NCBI GenBank assembly: GCA_005843805.1
Contig: SZXY01000139.1
Span: 1-45,705 of the forward strand
Length of the DNA: 45,705 nt
Source of the DNA: Chlorobium sp.
GTDB lineage: Bacteria > Bacteroidota > Chlorobiia > Chlorobiales > Chlorobiaceae
Direction: 5' to 3'
In this document: in pieces, positions 25,627-32,875 of the stretch
Numbering within the stretch: position 1 is the first letter of the stretch
Layout: the number at the start of each line of letters is the position of its first letter
Program-made: the position numbers and the translations under genes
The notes under the pieces: model-generated
Seen by the model: only the letters and a program-made list of their open reading frames with translations
The model's database searches: none
Told to the model about the DNA's origin: nothing

Positions 25627-27453
25627 ATGAGCAACAATCCGACCACAAAAAGCTTCCGCACGCAGCAGGATGAAACACTTCAAAAAAAGAGAAAGGGATC
25701 GGTTGATCGCTACATTGTCTCCCGCCTTTTAGCTTATATCAAGCCCTATAGCAACCTTGTCGTCGCCGCTGTTGCGCTAACCATAGCCGGTTCCTTTCTT
25801 GGCCCTCTGAGACCTTACCTGACGAAAATTGCCATAGACGATCATATCGCCAAAGGTGATCTCAAGGGCCTGGCAATCATCAGCATTTTTCTTGCTGCAG
25901 CCATTCTGCTCGACGGCATCAAGCAGTTTATCACTACCTGGATGACACAGGTTATCGGCCAGAAAGCGGTTTTCGATATCCGGATGGATATTTTTTCCCA
26001 CCTGCAGAAACTCCCCGCAAGGTTTTATGACCGAAACCCCATAGGAAGGCTGATCACACGCACAACCAGTGATGTCGAATCGCTCAACGAGATGCTTTCA
26101 AGCGGCATAATCACCATTCTTGGCGACATCCTGCAGCTTTTTTTCATTGTAGTGCTGATGGTATGGATCGACTGGCAACTGACCCTTATTGTGCTCTCCA
26201 TTCTCCCCCTGATGATCTATGCAACCATAACCTTCAAAAACAGGGTGAGGGTGGCGTTCCAGGATGTTCTCACCCATCTTGCCCGGCTCAATACCTTTTT
26301 CCAGGAGCACCTTACCGGCATGACCATAGTGCAGCTCTTTAACCGTGAAAAGCGGGAGTTCGGCAAATATTCCTCCATCAACGCAGACCACCGGGATGCC
26401 AATATCCGCACGGTCTTTTACTTCTCTATCTATTATCCCCTTATCGAGGTTCTGAGCTCGGCAGCAGCAGGACTTGTCATCTGGTACAGTGGCGTCCGCC
26501 TGCTCAAGGCTGATCTCACCATTGGCGTGGTCATCTCGTTTGTTCAATATATCTGGCTTTTTTTCCGACCGCTGCAGCATCTCTCCGACCGCTTCAACGT
26601 CATTCAGAATGCCATTACAAGCTCCGACCGCATTATTAAACTGCTCGACGAGCACGAAGGCATAGAAACCCAGGCAGGATCGCACCATCTTGCAACCTTC
26701 AGGGAGAAGATCAAATTCAACAATGTCTGGTTTGCCTACGACGGCGAAAACTGGGTATTGAAAGATATCTCACTTGAAATCCGGCACGGGGAAAAAATTG
26801 CCATTGTCGGCGCAACCGGAAGCGGCAAAACCACCATTATCAATATTCTCTCAAGGCTGTACCCTTACACAAAAGGATCGGTAACCATTGACGGTATCAG
26901 CCTGAAAGAGATACCGGAACTCTCACTGAGAAAACTTGTCGGCGTTGTCATGCAGGATGTCTTTCTCTTTTCCGGCACCATTCGTGACAACCTTGCCTTT
27001 GGAAATCCTGACGCCAGTGAGGAGACCATAAGGGAAGCGGCCAAAATTGTCGGAGCTGACCAGTTCATCGAAAAGCTTCCCGGCGGCTACCAGTACAAGG
27101 TGCTTGAAAACGGCACTGGGCTCTCTTCCGGCCAGAAACAGTTGATCGCCTTTGTGCGGGCACTCCTTTACAATCCGGAAATTCTGGTGCTCGATGAAGC
27201 CACGAGCTCGGTTGACACTGAAACCGAAACCCTTATCGATGCAGCAACAGCAAAGCTGATGAGCGATCGCACCTCCATCATTATCGCCCACAGGCTCTCA
27301 AGTGTGCAGAAAGCTGACAGGATCATTGTCTTACACAAGGGTGTTATCAGGGAGACAGGAAACCACCAGGAGCTGCTTGCAAAAAGAGGACTCTACTACA
27401 AGCTCTACCTCCTGCAGCACCCGGAGGCCAACCAATCCAACGAAAACAACTAA
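25627..27453 (+). CDS. ABC exporter, fused membrane and ATPase domains
   Basis: A 608-residue half-transporter of the MsbA/BmrA-like exporter class. A six-helix ABC transmembrane domain (about 35-340) is followed by the nucleotide-binding domain (about 365-600): Walker A GATGSGKTTI, Q-loop VVMQDVFLFSGT, signature LSSGQKQ (the usual LSGGQ is LSSGQ), Walker B ILVLDEATSSVD and the H-loop IIAHRLSS. It would work as a homodimer or with a partner in the inner membrane. The substrate is unknown; lipid, drug or peptide are all possible. It is probably co-transcribed with the phosphohexomutase gene, although the two need not share a function. Confidence 0.9.
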   Translation: MSNNPTTKSFRTQQDETLQKKRKGSVDRYIVSRLLAYIKPYSNLVVAAVALTIAGSFLGPLRPYLTKIAIDDHIAKGDLKGLAIISIFLAAAILLDGIKQFITTWMTQVIGQKAVFDIRMDIFSHLQKLPARFYDRNPIGRLITRTTSDVESLNEMLSSGIITILGDILQLFFIVVLMVWIDWQLTLIVLSILPLMIYATITFKNRVRVAFQDVLTHLARLNTFFQEHLTGMTIVQLFNREKREFGKYSSINADHRDANIRTVFYFSIYYPLIEVLSSAAAGLVIWYSGVRLLKADLTIGVVISFVQYIWLFFRPLQHLSDRFNVIQNAITSSDRIIKLLDEHEGIETQAGSHHLATFREKIKFNNVWFAYDGENWVLKDISLEIRHGEKIAIVGATGSGKTTIINILSRLYPYTKGSVTIDGISLKEIPELSLRKLVGVVMQDVFLFSGTIRDNLAFGNPDASEETIREAAKIVGADQFIEKLPGGYQYKVLENGTGLSSGQKQLIAFVRALLYNPEILVLDEATSSVDTETETLIDAATAKLMSDRTSIIIAHRLSSVQKADRIIVLHKGVIRETGNHQELLAKRGLYYKLYLLQHPEANQSNENN

Positions 27454-27474
27454 AAAAACCTGCGAATCCCTTCT

Positions 27475-27510
27475 TTTGTCCACTGTGTCCATTTCGTCCA
27501 CTTCGTCCTT
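27475..27510. repeat. Four tandem 9-bp units ending GTCC
   Basis: The tetranucleotide GTCC recurs at exact 9-nt spacing (27478, 27487, 27496, 27505) in units close to TTCGTCCAC. The block sits in the 65-bp gap between two convergent genes. No coding role. Confidence 0.6.
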
Positions 27511-27518
27511 TCCTTTCT

Positions 27519-28787
27519 TCACAGACTGCTGTCCCTCAGCACTCCGACCGGCTCAAGCCGCGCAGCCCTGGCAGAAGGAAGAATAGCAGCAAGCGTACTG
27601 ATAAGAACAGTGACACCGATGACCACAAGAAAATAGATGGGGTTATAGGACATGCTGAACCCGGTTTTGGTCAAAGGCCCCTGCGAGCTCTCTATTGGAA
27701 GACTGGCAAAAATATTTATCGCGCCAATAGCCAGCACCCCTCCGGCAAGCGCTCCGGCAAGCCCAACCATAAACCCTTCGAGCACAAACATGCTGACCAG
27801 TTGGAGAGCAGAAAAGCCAAACGACTTCATGATGGCAATATCCCGGCTCTTTTCAAACACGGTCGTAACGAGAATATTGGCCACCCCAAAACCCGAAACA
27901 ACTCCGACAAATGCCACCAGTGAAAAAACGATATAGCCAATACGTGTAAAAAGAGAGAGAATACTTGCATTCTCCTCCTGCCAGGTCATGCAGCGGTACC
28001 CGGTAATGCGCTCAAGCTCCCTTGCAAGACCGGAATTGTTCAGCGGATCAATCACTTTCAGCGCAATACCCGACACCTTGTTTGAGGGCAACCCTTCAAT
28101 GATCTGACCAAACTTCAGTGAGACAAAAACACTGTTATCGACCGCATTGATACCCGAAAAGAATATTCCCGCCACCTTGCACTGCCGACTTGCGCCTGAA
28201 GAGGGAATGATGATGATATCGTCATTCAGCTTGAGGTTCATATCCCTTGCCACGGTTCGCCCGACAAGGAGTGCGTTGGACGTTTTGGCAAACGAGGCTA
28301 TATCACCTTCGAGCAGTTTCTTCTGGATACCGCTGATGGCATCCTCCTTCTCGATCTGTACCCCCTTGAGCAGAAGCGGCTGGTTGCGGCTGCCCTTGAC
28401 CGCCATCACCTGTGAGACCACATAGGGTGAGGCGACAACAACCTGTTTTTGATATTGCCTGGAACTGAAAACTTCAAGAATCTGGCGATAATTGCGCACC
28501 TCTTCCCGATCGAGTTTCTGGATATTATCATCAACAAAAGCAACTTCAGAGTTCCCCTCTCTCTCAAAAAGATTGACTGGCATAGGATTCATCTTTTCGC
28601 CCTTGAGTGTTATATGGGGCGCCACATTGACAATGGTCTCGACAAAGGAATCCAGCAGTCCACGGGTCAGGGAGTTGGTGGTAATCAGCACCATCGTACT
28701 GACCGCTACCCCAAAAATAGTGGTCAGTGTCTGTCGGCGCCGCCCAAGCAGATGCCGCACAGCAATATCAAACAACGTTTTCAGCAT
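27519..28787 (-). CDS. ABC transporter permease, FtsX/LolC/MacB family
   Basis: A 422-residue permease with one N-terminal membrane helix (about 20-42, after the basic segment RHLLGRRRQTLTT), a large periplasmic domain (about 45-275) and three C-terminal helices (about 285-310, 335-365, 380-405), the type VII ABC (mechanotransmission) layout. LolC/E-type members extract lipoproteins and MacB-type members drive efflux. No cognate ATP-binding subunit is adjacent: the exporter next door already has its own ATPase, is on the other strand and is a different type. The DevC/LolC group is favoured by the C-terminal ending LPSARAARLEPVGVLRD. Confidence 0.85.
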   Translation of the reverse strand: MLKTLFDIAVRHLLGRRRQTLTTIFGVAVSTMVLITTNSLTRGLLDSFVETIVNVAPHITLKGEKMNPMPVNLFEREGNSEVAFVDDNIQKLDREEVRNYRQILEVFSSRQYQKQVVVASPYVVSQVMAVKGSRNQPLLLKGVQIEKEDAISGIQKKLLEGDIASFAKTSNALLVGRTVARDMNLKLNDDIIIIPSSGASRQCKVAGIFFSGINAVDNSVFVSLKFGQIIEGLPSNKVSGIALKVIDPLNNSGLARELERITGYRCMTWQEENASILSLFTRIGYIVFSLVAFVGVVSGFGVANILVTTVFEKSRDIAIMKSFGFSALQLVSMFVLEGFMVGLAGALAGGVLAIGAINIFASLPIESSQGPLTKTGFSMSYNPIYFLVVIGVTVLISTLAAILPSARAARLEPVGVLRDSSL

Positions 28788-28889
28788 GACGAAGCCATAA
28801 TAAATTTTGGCAAAAAGTTATGGGGAGTCTTGATAAACGAACAATAACGAATTCCCTTAAACCTTTAGCCATCTCAACACTTGAAAAAG

Positions 28890-29258
28890 TTATCTTGTCA
28901 ACTGATAATCATGAATCAATAAATCAGCAGAAAGATTCAATTTCGGGGTCAATTTTCTGATCATCTCAACAGTCAATTTACGTTTACGTCCAAGAACTTC
29001 CGAAACCCTGCTTTTGCCACCGATTGCATCAACAAGGTCACTTTGAGTTAATTGCATTTCTTCCATTCGAATCTTGATCGCTTCAATCGGATCTGGAGCT
29101 TCTACAAAATAATGCTTTTTCTCATATTCATCAATCATTAATCCAAGTATATCAGCTTCATCACTTTCTTCTGTTCCCACTATTGCATCAAAAATAACCT
29201 CTAATCTTTTTAATGCCATTTGGTAATCATCTTCTGTTTTTATCGGTTTAATATTCAT
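28890..29258 (-). CDS. higA: HigA-type antitoxin
   Basis: A 122-residue protein. The N-terminal part (MNIKPIKTEDDYQMALKRLE) is the HigA signature region that neutralises HigB; the C-terminal part (about 60-115) is an XRE-type helix-turn-helix (MQLTQSDLVDAIGGKSRVSEVL) that would bind the operon promoter. The toxin gene comes first, as is typical of higBA. Start: ATG 29258 has AGAG just before it and gives the family N-terminus; ATG 29270 directly abuts the higB stop codon and would add four residues. This is the first gene pair of the accessory island. Confidence 0.9.
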   Translation of the reverse strand: MNIKPIKTEDDYQMALKRLEVIFDAIVGTEESDEADILGLMIDEYEKKHYFVEAPDPIEAIKIRMEEMQLTQSDLVDAIGGKSRVSEVLGRKRKLTVEMIRKLTPKLNLSADLLIHDYQLTR

Positions 29259-29270
29259 AGCTCTTGACAT

Positions 29271-29567
29271 TTAAATTATATTTGCATCAATTTCATTATA
29301 TTCCTGATGAGTTCCAATGAATCGGATAAAAATCCATTGTTTTTCAAAATTAAATTTTGCAACTATTCTATACGAGTTTTCTTTTATGTTAAAAATAATC
29401 CGGTTATCTTTCAGGATACTGGCATTAGCATAAGTCTGCTTAACCTCATTAGGAGATTTCCAGTCAGAATTCATTACTGTATCATACCATGTCTTCAAAT
29501 GCTGCTCAACATCAGGATGCTTCTCCCAATATTTTCTTAATGTACTCTTTGCAAATATCCTGCACAT
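29271..29567 (-). CDS. higB: HigB-type mRNA interferase toxin
   Basis: A 98-residue RelE-superfamily toxin of the HigB group: TLRKYWEKHPDVEQHLKTWYD, then a basic beta-sheet core with NRIIFNIKENSYRIVAKFNF and WIFIRFIGTHQEYNEID at the C-terminus. These enzymes cut mRNA on the translating ribosome. It appears full length with no frame breaks. Its stop is directly followed by the higA ATG, so the two are coupled. Confidence 0.9.
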   Translation of the reverse strand: MCRIFAKSTLRKYWEKHPDVEQHLKTWYDTVMNSDWKSPNEVKQTYANASILKDNRIIFNIKENSYRIVAKFNFEKQWIFIRFIGTHQEYNEIDANII

Positions 29568-29586
29568 TTAAATCAAAATCAGATTT

Positions 29587-29592
29587 ATTATA
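29587..29592 (-). promoter_or_regulatory. Perfect -10 box upstream of higB
   Basis: TATAAT on the minus strand lies 19 nt before the higB ATG. No clear -35 box is seen (TGCGTC at 17 nt). The setting is what a self-repressed toxin-antitoxin promoter would look like. The remaining gap up to 29650 holds no gene. Confidence 0.4.
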
Positions 29593-29649
29593 TATTGCAT
29601 TGATACTATGACGCATTAATAAAATATTTTCTGACTGATAACCATGACT

Positions 29650-29787
29650 TTAGAGTCCCGGCAGATATCCAATAAAAACTTTAGATACTCCCTCCAATAT
29701 TGGCTTATACTTCAGAAGTATAGAACCTGTTTCATCGACCTTAAAATAACAAGATAAAATATCAGCATCGACAAGCACTCTATTCAT
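29650..29787 (-). pseudogene. Truncated VapC-like PIN toxin remnant
   Basis: A 45-residue frame starting MNRVLVDADILSCYFKVDET, which is the first strand of a PIN domain with its catalytic Asp (VDADIL). A complete VapC has about 130 residues with three more acidic residues; here the frame runs into unrelated sequence and stops. Its ATG overlaps the antitoxin stop codon (ATGAATAG), as in intact vapBC pairs. It is probably inactive. Confidence 0.7.
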
Positions 29788-30017
29788 CAATTCTTCTCCT
29801 GTTTCTTTGACGATTGCTTATCAATTTAGTTGTAAATTCATTAAATACAGTATCGTCAATATTTTGCCATGCTCCAGCAAATGATAAGGTTTTAGATTTT
29901 TTTATATTTCCTTCTTTCAAGTTTAGATAAAAAGTCATCTAACTCTTTCAATTTATCAGCAGGAATTTGATTAATTTTCCTTACTATTTGGCTTCTTCTC
30001 TGTGTATCAGTAATCAT
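29780..30017 (-). pseudogene. Frameshifted VapB-like antitoxin
   Basis: The first 42 codons (starting MITDTQRRSQIVRKINQI) read into a stop at 29892-29894. Removing one base from the run of seven A residues (29897-29903) restores a 78-residue antitoxin-like frame with the C-terminal segment TLSFAGAWQNIDDTVFNEF and stop at 29780-29782. That tail is familiar from antitoxins paired with PIN toxins. A one-base insertion (or a sequencing error, or slippage on A7) therefore splits the gene. It lies 63 nt downstream of the 58-residue protein gene. Confidence 0.7.
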
Positions 30018-30080
30018 CACAGTAGTGATAATTTTTATAGCAATCTATAAAACAGATTGTAACCCTCGTTGGGATAAGGA

Positions 30081-30257
30081 TTATCTCGCATTTATCTTTG
30101 GTGATTTTTTCAAAACCACTCTTTTAACCACTTTCTTTTTTTGCAATTTTCTGGCTCGAATAAACTCACTTATCTCTTTCCTTTCCTTGTCATTCAATGG
30201 CGGACTTTGTATGATAAGATCAACGCCGTCCTGTTCTTTTATTAAACCCATTATCAT
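30081..30257 (-). CDS. 58-residue basic protein coupled to the PD-(D/E)XK-like gene
   Basis: A short frame starting MIMGLIKEQDGVDLIIQSPP. Its second half (DKERKEISEFIRARKLQKKK onward) is helical and strongly basic, ending KSPKINAR. I do not recognise it. Its ATG overlaps the upstream stop as ATGA, the third such junction in the cassette, which argues it is translated; a second in-frame ATG (30251) is an alternative start. It could be a small nucleic-acid-binding or inhibitory subunit, which is a guess. Confidence 0.55.
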   Translation of the reverse strand: MIMGLIKEQDGVDLIIQSPPLNDKERKEISEFIRARKLQKKKVVKRVVLKKSPKINAR

Positions 30258-30754
30258 TTAATCACTATTTCAGCTTGCGCATCAATTCTGAAACCAGTTC
30301 TTTGAAAAAAAGCTTTTTTCTCTGCTGCATCAATAACCGTAAAACCGGGATGCCTTTTGTTGCAAGCACAAGCCTTCTTGTACCTGAACCCTTCAAGATT
30401 GTGGTTCGCACGAAGCAGCTTGACTGTATTTTCTAATTGCTTTTTTGCATCAGGGAGCCAACCGCCTGTGCCTTGCTTTTTCAGTTCAACCAAAAAGAGA
30501 GTATCAGAAAATGAAAGCAGGCCGTCACAAGTGCTTTCCTTATCCTTTGTGCCATCCTTAAAGACAATTACGCAATAGTCAATCGCTGTGAAGGAAATAG
30601 CAACCTGATTACAATTTATAACTTTTGCATTCCACCTGGCACTATCAGTAGCATTGGTATAAGCCTTTGTTCCATTCTCATCATCGCATATTCCAAAAAG
30701 CTCGTCACTCCTTGAAGGCTCCCTGCACTCTGTGTCAAAAAAATTCACCCTCAT
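30254..30754 (-). CDS. PD-(D/E)XK nuclease-like protein of the accessory cassette
   Basis: A 166-residue soluble protein. The central part has Asp77, then Glu90-Leu-Lys92 (CDGLLSFSDTLFLVELKK), the D...ExK arrangement of PD-(D/E)XK nucleases, followed by a helix with Gln106 (PDAKKQLENTVKLL) as in many members of the fold. Eight cysteines/histidines, several in KKACACNKRHPG, might bind metal. I know no named family for it. It overlaps the ATPase stop and the 58-residue frame start as ATGA on both sides. Together with an OLD/AAA15-like ATPase this resembles ATPase-nuclease defence modules; the nuclease call is a motif-level inference. Confidence 0.6.
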   Translation of the reverse strand: MRVNFFDTECREPSRSDELFGICDDENGTKAYTNATDSARWNAKVINCNQVAISFTAIDYCVIVFKDGTKDKESTCDGLLSFSDTLFLVELKKQGTGGWLPDAKKQLENTVKLLRANHNLEGFRYKKACACNKRHPGFTVIDAAEKKAFFQRTGFRIDAQAEIVIK

Positions 30755-31998
30755 AGCTCTTGCTCAATTTCAAGAAGTGAATCAAAAAGATGATTTCCTT
30801 CGGCAAGCATATCATTCAAATAATTTCTGTCAGAAGGTATTCCTTCAACAGAATCCAGTTTTTTAATAGTGCCATCCTTTTCGTTCAATTGAAATACGAT
30901 GACACTATCATCTGAAAGCAAAACTTTTTCAGGAATAAGCTTATACAACTTCGGCAGCATCAGCAGCTTTCTTTCTGATTTTTTTATCTGGCCTTCCAGA
31001 TATTTTCCTTGAATTGCTACGCTTAAATAGTTGATAATGTAAGGGCTATGGGTAGTCATTATCAATTTGTTACCTGTATTCATACCATTAAACTTCAGGA
31101 GGCTCTGAAGCACCTGCCATTGAGAGTTTGGAAACAAATTCTGTTCTGGTTCTTCAACAATATTGATAAAAGCTGTTTTATTGAATCTGGATGAAAGCAC
31201 AGTGATAGCAACTCTCTATTGTTCATCTGTTAAACTTTCATTACTCCAGATTTCTTCAAAACCTTTTTTAAAGCGCTGCATCTCTTCACTGCTCATTGGT
31301 TCTTTACTGGATTCGCTCTGCTTTTTAACAGAGTTTGCCAAATATCCTGAAACCATATACAATGGAACAAGTGACTGAAATCCACTCGAAACATCAGTTA
31401 GCTTTACCTTGTAACCATCTCCTTTTAAATTGAGCGTATCGTTGAGTTTGTCGTATTCAATATCAACGTCGTTGACAGGAAGTTTTTCCAATCCTTTCAT
31501 TTCATTCTTTGCATTATCAAACTCGGTCAGGAACTCCTTCAATGATGCAGATGAAAGCTTTAACTCTTTTGGTGTTTTAACATAGGCAATAAAGTTTCGT
31601 TCCGCAGGCACATACATTATCTGAGGCAGTGGATACGGTTTGCTAGAAACTTCATTAATGATCAACCTGCCATTGTCATACTTGACAGAATAGGCGTCAC
31701 CTTCATATTCAATGGCGCTGTTATCTTTGCCATTGGTTTTAAGGTAGCTTTCTATACGATGGTAATTCAGGAACTGATTTTTAAGTTTGTTCTTCTTCTC
31801 GAACCATTTTTTATTGTAATCACCCCTTACCAAGGCTTTTTCAATCCAGGTAAAGGTTGATATCAACTTTGCTACCGTGCTTTTTCCCGAACCCTGATTA
31901 CCGATAAAAACGGTAACCTTTTGGACATCAATCCAGCCATCATTCTCCTCATACCCTTTTTTTATAGGGCCGAAATTCTGTATCTTAATTCTGCTCAT
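30751..31998 (-). pseudogene. AAA15/OLD-like ATPase interrupted by one in-frame amber codon
   Basis: One continuous frame of 416 codons with a TAG at codon 261 (31216-31218). Before it: N-terminal strand MSRIKIQNFGPIKKG, Walker A GNQGSGKST (33-41), YVPAERNF (about 129-136) and the signature-like SSGFQSL (204-210). After it, in the same frame: RVAIT, Walker B FINIVEEPEQNLFP (277-290) and the H-loop THSPY (316-320). Neither half alone (31216-31998, or from a GTG at 31200 to 30751) has a complete ATP site. No other break is seen, so the mutation looks recent, or the codon is read through. The order of motifs is that of AAA15/OLD-type ATPases, many of which act in phage defence. Start and stop overlap neighbours as ATGA. 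Confidence 0.85.
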
Positions 31999-32102
31999 TT
32001 TATATCACACCCAGAAAATTCATCATCATGATACTCACCTCTTGTTGCTTCTAACTTCCGAAACAGTTCGCACAGTTGATGCTGTACCTCCGTGGCCGTC
32101 AT
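31995..32102 (-). CDS. 35-residue frame coupled to the ATPase start
   Basis: A short frame starting MTATEVQHQLCELFRKLEATR and ending in an acidic stretch and DIK; its TGA overlaps the ATPase ATG as ATGA. It has no Shine-Dalgarno and no alternative upstream start in frame before a stop. It may be a real leader peptide or small subunit, or the 3' remnant of a lost upstream gene. The overlap pattern shared with the next two junctions is the main reason to list it. Confidence 0.35.
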   Translation of the reverse strand: MTATEVQHQLCELFRKLEATRGEYHDDEFSGCDIK

Positions 32103-32228
32103 GAAAAAAAGCCAAAACGTATCACAGCGTTTCTGTTTTTGACAGATACTTTCAGAAAAGCTTTTGATAAGGACACTGTGTCAGTCAAAGAAATGTACGT
32201 ATTTCACAGGAAAGCAAAAAGCAAGAAC

Positions 32229-32402
32229 TCAAAAGCTGGATGGTTCTTTGCAGCGCCTCTTGTTGACCAGTTCAGCAAGCTTGGTAAAGCTGTCTCCAAA
32301 TTTTTTCGGGAAATTGAACAACACCTCTCCATAAAAGAGATGACGCCTGGTTTTCTCTGCGGCTGGAAGTGCATTATCTTCATCTTCAAAGAACATGGTC
32401 AT
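32229..32402 (-). CDS. 57-residue frame downstream of the orphan antitoxin gene
   Basis: A frame starting MTMFFEDEDNALPAAEKTRR and ending RRCKEPSSF. It begins 2 nt after the antitoxin stop, the position expected for a toxin, but it is too short for and does not resemble a RelE/ParE toxin. It could be a remnant or a chance frame; a longer plus-strand frame covers the same bases. Confidence 0.25.
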   Translation of the reverse strand: MTMFFEDEDNALPAAEKTRRHLFYGEVLFNFPKKFGDSFTKLAELVNKRRCKEPSSF

Positions 32403-32404
32403 GT

Positions 32405-32611
32405 TCAGGATTTGATGAAAACTTCTTCCATCGGAATAGCTTCAAGCAGACCTTCCCTGTAGCTTTTGAGACGTTTCTCTGCCTCTTCAACCCATAGTTC
32501 ATTAATTTTCGGGTCGGGCTCATCAAGGCTTCGCAGTAATCCATCGATAATAATCAGTCGATAGACCGGCTTGAGGGCCATTGCCTGCTCAAGTATCTCT
32601 TTTGTATTCAT
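32405..32611 (-). CDS. Addiction-module antitoxin (TIGR02574-like)
   Basis: A 68-residue protein starting MNTKEILEQAMALKPVYRL. The pattern LLRSLDEPDPKINELWVEEAEKRL and the ending EAIPMEEVF is that of the putative addiction-module component family, antitoxins normally paired with a RelE/ParE-type toxin encoded just downstream. Start: GGAGG lies 5 nt before the ATG at 32611 (an ATG directly upstream at 32614 is too close). No complete toxin follows. Confidence 0.8.
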   Translation of the reverse strand: MNTKEILEQAMALKPVYRLIIIDGLLRSLDEPDPKINELWVEEAEKRLKSYREGLLEAIPMEEVFIKS

Positions 32612-32614
32612 CAT

Positions 32615-32875
32615 CGCCTCCTCATTTGCAGAGTCATAGTGTTTGATCTTTTACCAATGCGATATACCTTTCAATATACCATGAAATCAGGTGTCACGGA
32701 GTTGGGGCAGATAAAATGAAAGCCGATGACAAGGGAAAAGCAGGCACCAGGCTCTTGCGATTCAACAAATAAAGGGGTTGCGGAGCCTCTTCTGTTATTA
32801 CGGGTTCATGAATATGGGATATTTTTATTAAGTTGTACATTTTACAATTCCTGCAAGGAACTTATCCGGGACGGC
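32615..32875. other. Intergenic region upstream of the IPP isomerase
   Basis: Divergent spacer between the island and the isoprenoid operon. The frame of the isomerase is open back to 32726, but that part is not family-like. I see no convincing promoter pair or hairpin. Confidence 0.35.

Noticed and set aside
26098-26688. A minus-strand open frame of 196 residues inside the ABC exporter gene
   Set aside because: Antisense shadow of the transporter's membrane domain; no recognisable motif.
32076-32462. A plus-strand open frame of 128 residues over the 57-residue frame and part of the orphan antitoxin gene
   Set aside because: No recognisable motif or ribosome-binding site, and it overlaps the antitoxin gene antisense. 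It remains the only rival to the 57-residue minus-strand frame, so it is not excluded absolutely.
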